Positions 31,277-45,500 of a stretch of 64,000 nt of DNA are shown here, one piece after another (within the stretch, counting starts at the first letter, position 1; each line of letters starts with the position of its first letter). The notes under the pieces were generated by a model, which was given only the letters and a program-made list of their open reading frames with translations, was not told the origin of the DNA and ran no database searches. Both the position numbers and the translations under genes were made by a program. This DNA is from Loripinus fragilis. Taxonomy: Eukaryota > Mollusca > Bivalvia > Lucinida > Lucinidae. The DNA is taken from the NCBI GenBank assembly GCA_964019695.1, contig OZ026516.1:83717188-83781187 (forward strand). Direction: 5' to 3'.

Positions 31277-34060
31277 GTGGAGGATGAGTTCGATGAGTTA
31301 GGTAAGTTGTACTGTAAGTTCGATGAGTTGGATAAGTTGTACTGCAAGTTCGATGAGGTGGCTAAGTTGGAATGTAAATTCGATGAGTTGGATAAGTTGA
31401 GGATAAGTTTGATAAGTTGGATAAGTTGTACTGTAAGTTCGATGAGTTGACTAAGTTGTACTGTAAGTTGGATGTGTTGGATAAGTTGAGGATGAATTCG
31501 ATGAGTTAAATAGGTTGGAAGGTAAGTTTGATGAGTTGGATAAGTTGAGAATGAGTTCGATGAGTTGGATAAGTTGTACTGTAAGTTCGATGAGTTGGCT
31601 GAGTTGGACTGTAAGTTGGATGAGTTGGATAAGTTGAGGATGAGTTGGATGAGTTGGATAAGATGGTCGGTAAGTTGGATGAGTTGGATACGTTGAGGAT
31701 GAGTTCGATGAGTTGGATAAGTTGGACTGTAAGTTCGATGAGTTGGCTAAGTTGAGGATGTTTGAAAAGTTGGATAAGTTGGACTGTAAGTTGGATAAGT
31801 TGGATAAGTTGTACTGTAAGTTCGATGAGTTGGATAAGTTGAGGATGAGTTCGATGAGTTGGGTAAGTTGTACTGTTAGTTCGATGAGTTGGATAAGTTG
31901 TACTGTAAGTTCGATGAGTTGGCTAAGTTTGAATGTAAGTTCGATGAGTTGGATAAGTTTTACTGTAAGTTGGATGAGTTGGCTAAGTTGTACTGTAAGT
32001 TTGATGAGTTGGATAAGTTGTACTGTAAGTTTGATGAGTTGGATAAGTTGTACTGTAAGTTCGATGAGGTGGCTAAGTTGGAATGTAAGTTCGATGAGTA
32101 GGATAAGTTGAGGATAAGTTCGATGAATTGGATAAGTTGGACTGTAAGTTGGATGAGTTGGATAAGTTGGACTGTTAGTTCGATGAGTTGGATAAGTTGA
32201 GGATGAGTTCGATGAGTTTGATAAGATGGACGGTAAGTTGGATGAGTTGGATAAGTTGAGGATGAGCTTGATGAGTTGGATAAGTTGGACTGTAAGTTGG
32301 ATGAGTTGGATAAGTTGGACTGTAAGTTCGATGAGTTGGATAAGTTGAGGATGAGTTCGATGAGTTGGATAAGTTGTACTGTAAGTTTATGAGTTGGCTT
32401 AGTTGAAGATGAGTTCGATGAGTTGGATAAGTTGTACTGTAAGTTGGATGAGTTGACTAAGTTGTACTGTAAGTTCGATGTGTTGGCTAAGTTGAGGATG
32501 AGTTCGATAAGTTGGGAAATATGTACTGTAAGTTCGATGAGTTAGATAAGTCGGAATGTAAGTTCGATGATTTGGCTAAGTTGGAATGTAAATTCGATCA
32601 GTTGGATAAGTTGAGGATGAGTTCGATGAGCTGGATAAGTTGGACGGTAAGTTCGATGAGTTGGCTAAGTGGAGGATGAGTTCGATGAGTTAGGTAAGTT
32701 GTACTGTAAGTTCGATGAGTTGGATAAGTTGTACTGCAAGTTCGATGAGTTGGCTAAGTTGGAATATAAGTTCGATGAGTTGGATAAGTTGAGGATAAGT
32801 TTGATAAGTTGGATAAGTTGTACTGTAAGTTCGATGAGTTGGCTAAGTTGTACTGTAAGTTGGATGTGTTGGATAAGTTGAGGATGAATTCGATGAGTTA
32901 AATAGGTTGGAAGGTAAGTTTGATGAGTTGGATAAGTTGAGAATGAGTTCGATGAGTTGGATAAGTTGTACTGTAAGTTCGATGAGTTGGCTGAGTTGGA
33001 CTGTAAGTTGGACGAGTTGGATGTGTTGAGGATGAGTTGGATGAGTTGGATAAGATGGTCGGTAAGTTGGATGAGTTGGATACGTTGAGGATGAGTTCGA
33101 TGAGTTGGATAAGTTGGACTGTAAGTTCGATGAGTTGGCTAAGTTGAGGATGTTTGATAAGTTGGATAAGTTGGACTGTAAGTTGGATAAGTTGGATAAG
33201 TCGTACTGTAAGTTCGATGAGTTGGATAAGTTGAGGATGAGTTCGATGAGTTGGGTACGTTGTACTGTTAGTTCGATGAGTTGGATAAGTTGTACTTTAA
33301 GTTCGATGAGTTGGCTAAGTTTGAATGTAAGTACGATGAGATGGATAAGTTTTACTGTAAGTTGGATGTGTTGGACAAGTTGTACTGTAAGTTTGATGAG
33401 TTGGATAAGTTGTACTGTAAGTTTGATGAGTTGGATAAGTTGTACTGTAAGTTCGATGAGGTGGCTAAGTTGGAATGTAAGTTCGATGAGTAGGATAAGT
33501 TGAGGATAAGTTCGATGAATTGGATAAGTTGGACTGTAAGTTGGATGAGTTGGATAAGTTGGACTGTTAGTTCGATGAGTTGGATAAGTTTTACTGTAAG
33601 TTGGATGAGTTGGATAAGTTGTACTGTAAGTTTGATGAGTTGGATAAGTTGTACTGTAAGTTTGATGAGTTGGATAAGTTGTACTGTAAGTTCGATGAGG
33701 TGGCTAAGTTGGAATGTAAGTTTGATGAGTAGGATAAGTTGAGGATAAGTTCGATGAATTGGATAAGTTGGACTGTAAGTTGGATAAGTTGGATAAGTTG
33801 GACTGTTAGTTCGATGAGTTGGATAAGTTGAGGATGAGTTCGATGAGTTTGATAAGTTGGACGGTAAGTTGGATGAGTTGGATAAGTTGAGGATGAGTTT
33901 GATGAGTTGGATAAGTTGGACTGTAAGTTGGATGAGTTGGATAAGTTGGACTGTAAGTTCGATGAGTTAGATAAGTTGAGGATGAGTTCGATGAGTTGGA
34001 TAAGTTGTACGGTAAGTTGGATGAGTTGGCTTAGTTGAGGATGAGTTTGATGAGTTGGAT
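31277..34060 (+). repeat. Tandem pair of about 1,392-bp higher-order units
   Basis: 31277-32668 and 32669-34060 carry the same series of variants at a spacing of 1,392 bp, for instance the GGCTAAGTGGAGGATGAG marker and the AAGTTGAGGATGTTTGA variant near 31755 and 33145. The two units differ at several bases, so they are older than the 11.6-kb duplication. The far end of the second unit is approximate. Confidence 0.75.
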
Positions 34061-36075
34061 AAGTTGTACTGTAAGTTGGATGAGTTGGCTAAGTTGTAAT
34101 TTAAGTTCGGTGAGTTGGCTAAGTTGAGGATGAGTTCGATAAGTTGGGTTAGATGTACTGTAAGTTCGATGAGTTAGATAAGTCGGATTGTAAGTTCGAT
34201 GAGTTGGCTAAGTTGGAATGTAAGTTCGATGAGTTGGATTAGTTGAGGATGAGTTCGATGTGCTGAATAAGTTGGACGGTAAGTTGGATGAGTTGGCTGA
34301 GTAGGACTGTAAGTTGGATGAGTTGGATAAGTTGAGGATGAGTTGGATAAGACGGTCGGTAAGTTGGATGAGTTGTATACTTTGAGGATGAGTTCGATGA
34401 GTTGGATAAGTTGGACTGTAAGTTCGATGAGTTGGCTAAGTGGAGGATGAGTTCGATGAGTTAGGTAAGTTGTACTGTAAATTCGATGAGTTGGATAAGA
34501 TGTACTGTAAGTTCGATGAGTTGGCTAAGTTGGAATGTAAGTTCGATGCGTTGGATAAGTTGAGGATGAGTTCAATGAATTGGATAAGTTGGACGATGAG
34601 TTGGATGAGTTGGATAAGTTGAGGATGAGTTCGATGAGTTGGATAAGATTAAAATGTAAGTTGGATGAGTTGGATAAGTTGTACTGTAAGTTTGATGAGT
34701 TGGATAAGTTGTACTGTAAGTTCGATGAGTTGGCTAAGTTGGAATGTAAGTTCGACGAGTTGGCTAAGTTGAGGATGAGTTTGATGAGTTGGATAAGTTG
34801 GACTGTAAGTTGGATGAGTTGGATAAGTTGGACTGTTAGTTCGATGAGTTGGATAAGTTTTACTGTAAGTTGGATGAGTTGGATAAGTTGTAATGTAAGT
34901 TTGATAAGTTGGATAAGTTGTACTGTAAGTTTGATGAGTTGGATAAGTTGTACTGTAAGTTCGATGAGGTGGCTAAGTTGGAATGTAAGTTTGATGAGTA
35001 GGATAAGTTGAGGATAAGTTCGATGAATTGGATAAGTTGGACTGTAAGTTGGATAAGTTGGATAAGTTGGACTGTTAGTTCGATGAGTTGGATAAGTTGA
35101 GGATGAGTTCGATGAGTTTGATAAGTTGGACGGTAAGTTGGATGAGTTGGATAAGTTGAGGATGAGTTTGATGAGTTGGATAAGTTGGACTGTAAGTTGG
35201 ATGAGTTGGATAAGTTGGACTGTAAGTTCGATGAGTTAGATAAGTTGAGGATGAGTTCGATGAGTTGGATAAGTTGTACGGTAAGTTGGATGAGTTGGCT
35301 TAGTTGAGGATGAGTTTGATGAGTTGGATAAGTTGTACTGTAAGTTGAATGAGTTGGCTAAGTTGTAATGTAAGTTCGATGAGTTGGCTAAGTTGAGGAT
35401 GAGTTCGATAAGTTGGGGTAGATGTACTGTAAGTTCGATGAGTTAGATAAGTCGGATTGTAAGTTCGATGAGTTGGCTAAGTTGGAATGTAAGTTCGATG
35501 AGTTGGATTAGTTGAGGATGAGTTCGATGTGCTGAATAAGTTGGACGGTAAGTTGGATGAGTTGGCTGAGTAGGACTGTAAGTTGGATGAGTTGGATAAG
35601 TTGAGGATGAGTTGGATAAGACGGTCGTTAAGTTGGATGAGTTGTATACTTTGAGGATGAGTTCGATGAGTTGGATAAGTTGGACTGTAAGTTCGATGAG
35701 TTGGCTAAGTGGAGGATGAGTTCGATGAGTTAGGTAAGTTGTACTGTAAATTCGATGAGTTGGATAAGATGTACTGTAAGTTGGATGAGTTGGCTAAGTT
35801 GGAATGTAAGTTCGATGAGTTGGATAAGTTGAGGATGAGTTCAATGAATTGGATAAGTTGGACGATGAGTTGGATGAGTTGGATAAGTTGAGGATGAGTT
35901 CGATGAGTTGGATAAGATTAAAATGTAAGTTGGATGAGTTGGATAAGTTGTACTGTAAGTTTGATGAGTTGGATAAGTTGTACTGTAAGTTCGATGAGTT
36001 GGCTGAGTTGGAATGTAAGTTCGATGAGTTGGCTAAGTTTAGGATGAGTTTGATGAGTTGGATAAGTTGGACTGT
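33500..36075 (+). repeat. Tandem pair of about 1,269-bp higher-order units
   Basis: Marker monomers at 33500-34770 recur at a spacing of 1,269 bp (for example the AAGATTAAAATGTAAG variant near 34650 and 35919). Similarity ends near 36075. The pair is carried over, less its first 260 bases or so, into the second 11.6-kb-type block (44084 onward). Confidence 0.75.
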
Positions 36076-39000
36076 AAGTTGCTTGAGTTGGATAAGTTGG
36101 ACTGTAAGTTCGATGAGTTGGATAAGTTGAGGATGAGTTCGATGAGTTGGATAAGTTGTACTGTAAGTTTCATGAGTTGGCTAAGTTGAGGATGAGTTCG
36201 ATGGGTTGGATAAGTTTTACTGTAAGTTGGATGAGTTGGCTAAGTTGTACTGTAAGTTCGATGAGTTGGCTAAGTTGAGGATGAGTTCGATAAGTTGGGT
36301 AAGTTGTACTGTAAGTTCGATGAGTTAGATAAGTTGGAATGTAAGTTCGATGAGTTGGATAAGTTGGAATGTAAGTTCGATGAGTTGGATAAGTTGAGGA
36401 TGATTTCTATGAGTTGGATAAGTTGGACGGTAAGTTGGATGAGTTGGATAAGTTGAGGATGAGTTCGATGAGTTGGATAAATTGGACTGTAAGTTAGATG
36501 AGTTGGATAATTTGAAATGTAAGTTCGATGAGTTGGATAAGTTGAGGATGAGTTCGATGAGTTGGATAAATTGGACAGTAAGTTGGATGAGTTGGATAAG
36601 TTGGACTGTAAGTTGGATGATTTGGATAAGTTGGACTGTAAGTTGGATGAGTTGGATAAGTTGAGAATGAGTTCGATGAGTTGGATAAGTTGTACTGTAA
36701 GTTCGATGAGTTGGCTAAGTTGAGGATGAGTTTGATAAGTTCGATAAGTTGGACGGTATGTTGGATGAGTTGGATAAGTTGGACTGTAAGTTTGATGAGT
36801 TGGATAAGTTGAGGATGAGTTCGATGAGTTGGATAAGTTGTACTGTAAGTTCGATGGGTTGGCTAAGTTGGAATGTAAGTTCGATGAGTTGGATAAGTTG
36901 AGGATGAGTTAGATGAGTTGGATAAGTTGTACTGTAAGTTGGATGAGTTGGCTAAGTTGTACTGTAAGTTCGATGAGTTGGCTAAGTTGAGATGAGTTCG
37001 ATAAGTTGGGTAAGTTGTACTGTAAGTTCGATGAGTTAGAAAAGTTGGAACGTAAGTTCTATGAGTTGGCTAAGTTGGAATGTATGTTCGATGAGTTGGA
37101 TAAGTTGAGGATGAGTTCGATGAGTTGGATAAGTTGGACGGTAAGTTGGATGAGTATGATAAGTTGTACTGTAAGTTTGATGAGTTGGATAAGTTGGAAT
37201 GTAAGTTCGATGAGTTGGATAAGTTGAGGATGAGTTCGATGAGTTAGATAAGTTGGACGGTAAGTTGGATGAGTTGGCTAAGTTGGACTGTAAGTTCGAT
37301 GAGTTGGATAAGTTGAGGATGAGTTCAATGAATTGGATAAGTTGGACGGTGAGTTGGATGAGTTGGATAAGTTGAGGATGAGTTCGATGAGTTGGATAAG
37401 TTTGACTGTAAGTTGGATGAGTTGGATAAGTTGTACTGTAAGTTTGTTGAGTTGGATAAGTTGTACTGTAAGTTCGATGAGTTGGCTAAGTTGGAATGTA
37501 AGTTCGATGAGTTGGATAAGTTGAGGATGAGTTTGATGAGCTGGATAAGTTGGACTGTAAGTTGCTTGAGTTGGATAAGTTGGACTGTAAGTTCGATGAG
37601 TTGGATAAGTTGAGGATGAGTTCGATGAGTTGGATAAGTTGTACTGTAAGTTTGATGAGTTGGCTAAGTTGAGGATGAGTTCGATGAGTTGGATAAGTTG
37701 TACTGTAAGTTGGATGAGTTGGCTAAGTTGTACTGTTAGTTCGATGAGTTGGCTAAGTTGAGGATGAGTTCGATAAGTTGGGTAAGTTGTACTGTAAGTT
37801 CGATGAGTTAGATAAGTTGGAATGTAAGTTCGATGAGTTGGATAAGTTGGAATGTAAGTTCGATGAGTTGGATAAGTTGAGGATGATTGCTATGAGTTGG
37901 ATAAGTTGGACGGTAAGTTGGATGAGTTGGATAAGTTGAGGATGAGTTCGATGAGTTGGATAAGCTGGACTGTAAGTTAGATGAGTTGGATAATTTGAAA
38001 TGTAAGTTCGATGAGTGGGATAAGTTGAGGATGAGTTCGATGAGTTGGATAAATTAAACAGTACGTTGGATGAGTTGGATAAGTTGGACTGTAAGTTGGA
38101 TGATTTGGATAAGTTGGACTGTAAGTTGGATGAGTTGGATAAGTTGAGAATGAGTTCGATGAGTTGGATAAGTTGTACTGTAAGTTCGATGAGTTGGCTG
38201 AGTTGGACTGTAAGTTGGATGAGTTGGATAATTTGAGGATGAGTTCGATGAGTTGGAGAAGTTGGTCGGTAAGTTGAATGAGTTGGATAAGTTGAGGATA
38301 AGTTCGATGAGTTGGATAAGTTGGACTGTAAGTTCGATGAGTTGGCTAAGTTGAGGATGAGTTCGATGTGTTGGATAACCTGTACTGTAAGTTCGATGAG
38401 TTGGCTAAGTTGGAATGTAAGTTCGATGAGTTGGCTAAGTTGAGATGAGTTCGATAAGTTGGGTAAGTTGTACTGTAAGTTCGATGAGTAAGATAAGTTG
38501 GAATGTAAGTTCTATGAGTTGGCTAAGTTGGAATGTAAGTTCGATGAGTTGGATAAGTTGAGGATGAGTTCGATGAGTAGGATAAGTTGGACGGTAAGTT
38601 GGATGAGTATGATAAGTTGTACTGTAAGTTTGATGAGTTGGATAAGTTGGAATGTAAGTTCGATGAGTTGGATAAGTTGAGAATGAGTTCGATGAGTTGG
38701 ATAAGTTGAGGATAAGTTCGATAAGTTGTACTGTAAGTTCGATGTGTTGGCTAAGTTGTACTGTAAGTTCGATGAGTTGGCTAAGCTGATAGTTCGATGA
38801 GTTGGGTAAGTTGTACTGTAAGTTGGATGTGTTGGATAAGATGAGGATGAGTTCGACGAGTTAAATAGGTTGGAAGGTAAGTTTGATGAGTTCGATAAGT
38901 TGAGAATGAGTTCGATGAGTTGGATAAGTTTGACTGTAAGTTCGATGAGTTGGCTAAGTTCAGGATGAGTTTGATAAGTTCGATAAGTTGGACTGTAAGT

Positions 39001-39540
39001 TGGTTGAGTTGGATTATTTGGACTGTAAGTTCGATGAGTTGGATAAGTTGAGGATGAGTTCGATGATTTTGATAAGTTGTACTGTAAGTTCGATGAGTTG
39101 GCTAAGTTGGAATGTAAGTTAGATGAGTTGGATAATTTGAAATGTAAGTTCGATGAGTTGGATAATGTGTACTGTAAGTTGGATAAGTTGGCTAATTTGT
39201 ACTGTAAGTTCGATGAGTTGGCTAAGTTAAGGATGAGTTCGATGAGTTAGGTAAGTTGTACTGTAAGTTCGATGAGTTGGATAAGTTGTTCTGCAAGTTC
39301 GATGAGTTGGCTAAGTTGGAATGTAAGTTCGATGAGTTGGATTAGTTGAGGATAAGTTCGATAAGTTGTACTGTAAGTTCGATGTGTTGGCTAAGTTGTA
39401 CTGTAAGTTCGATGAGTTGGCTAAGCTGATAGTTCGATGAGTTGGGTAAGTTGTACTGTAAGTTGGATGTGTTGGATAAGATGAGGATGAGTTCGACGAG
39501 TTAAATAGGTTGGAAGGTAAGTTTGATGAGTTCGATAAGT

Positions 39541-42500
39541 TGAGGATGAGTTCGATGAGTTGGATAAGTTGTACTGAAAGTTCGATGCGTTATATAAGTT
39601 GGAATGTAAGTTCGATGAGTTGGCTAAGTTGATGATGAGTTCGATAAGTTGGGTAAGTTGTACTGTAAGTTCGATGAGTTAGATAATTTGGAATATAAGT
39701 TCGATGAGTTGGCTAAGTTGGAATGTAAGTTCGATGAGTTGGATAAGTTGAGGATGAGTTCAATGAGTTGGATAAGTTGGACGGTAAGTTGGATGAGTTG
39801 GATAAGTTGAGGATGAGTTCGATGAGTTGGGTAAGTTGGACAGTAAGTTGGATGAGTTGGATAAGTTGGACTGTAAGTTCGCTGAGTTGGCTAAGTTGGA
39901 CTGTAAGTTGGGTGAGTTGGATAAGTTGAGAATGAGTTCGATGAGTTGGATAAGTTGTACTGTAAGTTCGATAAGTTGGCTGAGTAGGACTGTAAGTTGG
40001 ATGAGTTGGATAAGTTGAGGATGAGTTGGATGAGTTGGATAAGATGGTCGGTAAGTTGGATGAGTTGGATACGTTGAGGATGAGTTCGATGAGTTGGATA
40101 AGTTGGACTGTAAGTTCGATGAGTTGGCTAAGTGGAGGATGAGTTCGATGAGTTAGGTAAGTTGTACTGTAAGTTCGATGAGTTGGCTGAGTTGGACTGT
40201 AAGTTGGATGAGTTGGCTAATTTGAGGATGAGTTCGATGAGTTGGATAAGTTGGTCGGTAAGTTGGATGAGTTGGATAAGTTGAGGATAAGTTCGATGAG
40301 TTGGATAAGTTGGACTGTAAGTTCGATGAGTTGGCTAAGTTGAGGATGAGTTTGATAAGTTCGATAAGTTGGACTGTAAGTTAGATGAGTTGGATAAGTT
40401 GGACTGTAAGTTCGATGAGTTGGATAGGTTGAGGATGAGTTCGATGAGTTGGATAAGTTGTACTGTAAGTTCGATGAGTTGGCTAAGTTGGAATGTAAGT
40501 TCGATGAGCTGGATAAGTTGAGGATGAGTTCAATGAGTTGTACTGTAAGTTGGATAAGTTGGCTAATTTGTACTGTAAGTTCGATGAGTTAGATAAGTTG
40601 GAATGTAAGTTCGATGAGTTGGATAAGTTGGAATGAAAGTTCGATGAGTTGGATAAGTTGAGGATGATTTCTATGAGTTGGATAAGTTGGACGGTAAGTT
40701 GGATGAGTTGGATAAGTTGAGGATGAGTTCGATGAGTTGGATAAGTTGGACTGTAAGTTAGATGAGTTGGATAATTTGAAATGTAAGTTCGATGAGTTGG
40801 ATAAGTTGAGGATGAGTTCGATGAGTTGGATAAGTTGGACAGTAAGTTGGATGAGTTGGATAAGTTTGACTGTAAGTTGGATGATTTGGATAAGTTGGAC
40901 TGTAAGTTGGATGAGTTGGGTAAGTTGAGAATGAGTTCGATGAGTTGGATAAGTTGTACTGTAAAATCGATGAGTTGGCTGAGTTGGACTGTAAGTTGGA
41001 TGAGTTGGATAATTTGAGGATGAGTTCGATGAGTTGGATAAGTTGGTAGGTAAGTTGGATGAGTTGGATAAGTTGAGGATAAGTTCGATGAGTTAGATAA
41101 GTTGGACTGTAAGTTCGATGAGTTGGCTAAGTTGAGGATAAGTTTGATAAGTTCGTTAAGTTCGACTGTAAGTTGGATGAGTTGGATAAGTTGGACTGTA
41201 AGTTCGATGAGTTTGATAAGTTCAGGATGAGTTCGATGAGTTGGATAAGTTGTACTTAAAGTTCGATGAGTTGGCAAAGTTGGAATGTAAGTTCGATGAG
41301 CTGGATAAGTTGAGTATGAGTTCAATGAGTTGGATAAGTTGTACTGTAAGTTGGATAAGTTGGCTAATTTGTACTGTAAGTTCGATGAGTTGGCTAAGTT
41401 GAGGATGAGTTCGATGAGTTAGGTAAGTTGTACTGTAAGTTCGATGTGTTGGATAAGTTGTACTGCAAGTTCGATGAGTTCGCTAAGTTGGAATGTAAGT
41501 TCGATGAGTTGGATAAGTTAAGGATAAGTTCGATAAGTTGGATAAGTTGTACTGTAAGTTCGATGTGTTGGCTAAGTTGTACTGTAAGTTCGATGAGTTG
41601 GCTAAGCTGAGAGTTCGATGAGTTGGGTAAGTTGTACTGTAAGTTGGATGTGTTGGATAAGTTGAGGATGAGTTCGATGAGTTAAATAGGTTGGAAGGTA
41701 AGTTTGATGAGTTGGATAAGTTGAGAATGAGTTCGATGAGTTGGATAAGTTGGATTGTAAGTTCGATGAGTTGGCTAAGTTCAGGATGAGTTTGATAAGT
41801 TCGATAAGTTGGACTGTAAGTTGGTTGAGTAGGATTATTTGGACTGTTAGTTCGATGAGTTGGATAAGTTGAGGATGAGTTCGATGAGTTGGATAAATTG
41901 TACTGTAAGTTCGATAAAATGGATAAATTGTACTGTAAGTTCGATGAGTTGGCTAAGTTGGAATGTAAGTTCGATGAGTTGGATATGTTGAGGATGAGTT
42001 TGATTAGTTGGATAAGTTGTACTGTAAGTTCGATGAGTTGGCTAAGTTGTACTGTAAGTTCGATGAGTTGGCTAAGTTGAGGATGAGTTCGATGAGTTGG
42101 GTAAGTTTTACTGACAGATCGATGAGTTAGATAAGTTGGAATGTAAGTTCGATGAGTTGGATAACTTGGACTGTTAGTTGGATGAGTTGGATAAGTTGGA
42201 CTGTAAGTTCGATGAGTTGGATTAGTTGAGGATGAGTTCGATGAGTTGGATAAGTTGTACTGTATGTTCTATGAATTGGCTAAGTTGAGGATGAGTTCGA
42301 TGAGTTGGATAAGTTGTACTGAAAGTTCGATGAGTTAGATAAGTTGGAATGTAAGTTCGATGAGTTGGCTAAGTTGATGATGAGTTCGATAAGTTGGGTA
42401 AGTTGTACTGTAAGTTCGATGAGTTAGATAATTTGGAATATAAGTTTGATGAGTTGGCTAAGTTGGAATGTAAGTTCGATGAGTTGGATAAGTTGAGGAT

Positions 42501-45500
42501 GAGTTCAATGAGTTGGATAAGTTGGACGGTAAGTTGGATGAGTTGGATAAGTTGAGGATGAGTTCGATGAGTTAGATAAGTTGGACAGTAAGTTGGATGA
42601 GTTGGATAAGTTGGACTGTAAGTTCGCTGAGTTGGCTAAGTTGGACTGTAAGTTGGGTGAGTTGGATAAGTTGAGAATGAGTTCGATGAGTTGGATAAGT
42701 TGTACTGTAAGTTCGATAAGTTGGCTGAGTAGGACTGTAAGTTGGATGAGTTGGATAAGTTGAGGATGAGTTGGATGCGTTGGATAAGATGGTCGGTAAG
42801 TTGGATGAGTTGGATACGTTGAGGATGAGTTCGATGAGTTGGATAAGCTGGACTGTAAGTTCGATGAGTTGGCTAAGTGGAGGATGAGTTCGATGAGTTA
42901 GGTAAGTTGTACTGTAAGTTCGATGAGTTGGATAAGTTGTACTGCAAGTTCGATGAGGTGGCTAAGTTGGAATGTAAATTCGATGAGTTGGATAAGTTGA
43001 GGATAAGTTTGATAAGTTGGATAAGTTGTACTGTAAGTTCGATGAGTTGACTAAGTTGTACTGTAAGTTGGATGTGTTGGATAAGTTGAGGATGAATTCG
43101 ATGAGTTAAATAGGTTGGAAGGTAAGTTTGATGAGTTGGATAAGTTGAGAATGAGTTCGATGAGTTGGATAAGTTGTACTGTAAGTTCGATGAGTTGGCT
43201 GAGTTGGACTGTAAGTTGGATGAGTTGGATAAGTTGAGGATGAGTTGGATGAGTTGGATAAGATGGTCGGTAAGTCGATGAGTTGGATACGTTGAGGATG
43301 AGTTCGATGAGTTGGATAAGTTGGACTGTAAGTTCGATGAGTTGGCTAAGTTGAGGATGTTTGATAAGTTGGATAAGTTGGACTGTAAGTTGGATAAGTT
43401 GGATAAGTTGTACTGTAAGTTCGATGAGTTGGATAAGTTGAGGATGAGTTCGATGAGTTGGGTAAGTTGTACTGTTAGTTCGATGAGTTGGATAAGTTGT
43501 ACTGTAAGTTCGATGAGTTGGCTAAGTTTGAATGTAAGTTCGATGAGTTGGATAAGTTTTACTGTAAGTTGGATGAGTTGGCTAAGTTGTACTGTAAGTT
43601 TGATGAGTTGGATAAGTTGTACTGTAAGTTAGATGAGTTGGATAAGTTGTACTGTAAGTTCGATGAGGTGGCTAAGTTGGAATGTAAGTTCGATGAGTAG
43701 GATAAGTTGAGGATAAGTTCGATGAATTGGATAAGTTGGACTGTAAGTTGGATGAGTTGGATAAGTTGGACTGTTAGTTCGATGAGTTGGATAAGTTGAG
43801 GATGAGTTCGATGAGTTTGATAAGATGGACGGTAAGTTGGATGAGTTGGATAAGTTGAGGATGAGCTTGATGAGTTGGATAAGTTGGACTGTAAGTTGGA
43901 TGAGTTGGATAAGTTGGACTGTAAGTTCGATGAGTTGGATAAGTTGAGGATGAGTTCGATGAGTTGGATAAGTTGTACTGTAAGTTTATGAGTTGGCTTA
44001 GTTGAAGATGAGTTCGATGAGTTGGATAAGTTGTACTGTAAGTTGGATGAGTTGACTAAGTTGTACTGTAAGTTCGATGTGTTGGATAAGTTGGACTGTA
44101 AGTTGGATAAGTTGGATAAGTTGGACTGTTAGTTCGATGAGTTGGATAAGTTGAGGATGAGTTCGATGAGTTTGATAAGTTGGACGGTAAGTTGGATGAG
44201 TTGGATAAGTTGAGGATGAGTTTGATGAGTTGGATAAGTTGGACTGTAAGTTGGATGAGTTGGATAAGTTGGACTGTAAGTTCGATGAGTTAGATAAGTT
44301 GAGGATGAGTTCGATGAGTTGGATAAGTTGTACGGTAAGTTGGATGAGTTGGCTTAGTTGAGGATGAGTTTGATGAGTTGGATAAGTTGTACTGTAAGTT
44401 GGATGAGTTGGCTAAGTTGTAATGTAAGTTCGGTGAGTTGGCTAAGTTGAGGATGAGTTCGATAAGTTGGGTTAGATGTACTGTAAGTTCGATGAGTTAG
44501 ATAAGTCGGATTGTAAGTTCGATGAGTTGGCTAAGTTGGAATGTAAGTTCGATGAGTTGGATTAGTTGAGGATGAGTTCGATGTGCTGAATAAGTTGGAC
44601 GGTAAGTTGGATGAGTTGGCTGAGTAGGACTGTAAGTTGGATGAGTTGGATAAGTTGAGGATGAGTTGGATAAGACGGTCGGTAAGTTGGATGAGTTGTA
44701 TACTTTGAGGATGAGTTCGATGAGTTGGATAAGTTGGACTGTAAGTTCGATGAGTTGGCTAAGTGGAGGATGAGTTCGATGAGTTAGGTAAGTTGTACTG
44801 TAAATTCGATGAGTTGGATAAGATGTACTGTAAGTTCGATGAGTTGGCTAAGTTGGAATGTAAGTTCGATGCGTTGGATAAGTTGAGGATGAGTTCAATG
44901 AATTGGATAAGTTGGACGATGAGTTGGATGAGTTGGATAAGTTGAGGATGAGTTCGATGAGTTGGATAAGATTAAAATGTAAGTTGGATGAGTTGGATAA
45001 GTTGTACTGTAAGTTTGATGAGTTGGATAAGTTGTACTGTAAGTTCGATGAGTTGGCTAAGTTGGAATGTAAGTTCGACGAGTTGGCTAAGTTGAGGATG
45101 AGTTTGATGAGTTGGATAAGTTGGACTGTAAGTTGGATGAGTTGGATAAGTTGGACTGTTAGTTCGATGAGTTGGATAAGTTTTACTGTAAGTTGGATGA
45201 GTTGGATAAGTTGTAATGTAAGTTTGATAAGTTGGATAAGTTGTACTGTAAGTTTGATGAGTTGGATAAGTTGTACTGTAAGTTCGATGAGGTGGCTAAG
45301 TTGGAATGTAAGTTTGATGAGTAGGATAAGTTGAGGATAAGTTCGATGAATTGGATAAGTTGGACTGTAAGTTGGATAAGTTGGATAAGTTGGACTGTTA
45401 GTTCGATGAGTTGGATAAGTTGAGGATGAGTTCGATGAGTTTGATAAGTTGGACGGTAAGTTGGATGAGTTGGATAAGTTGAGGATGAGTTTGATGAGTT

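Larger units (their letters stand above)
27941..39540 (+). repeat. 11.6-kb array block, first copy
   Basis: Long runs of variant monomers in this block recur exactly 11,600 bp downstream (27941-32487 versus 39541-44086). From 33761 to 39540 they recur 10,323 bp downstream (44084-49863). Because the second copy begins exactly where the first ends, this is a head-to-tail tandem duplication. Agreement is nearly base-perfect; one visible difference is a 1-bp loss near 43275 relative to 31675. Within this copy, 32488-33763 has no counterpart in copy 2. Confidence 0.9.

Noticed and set aside
34580..35011. 143-codon plus-strand frame of DELDKLYCKF-type repeats
   Set aside because: It reads satellite monomers, changes frame at 29-bp units and ends at common in-array stops. 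No conserved start context or non-repeat part.
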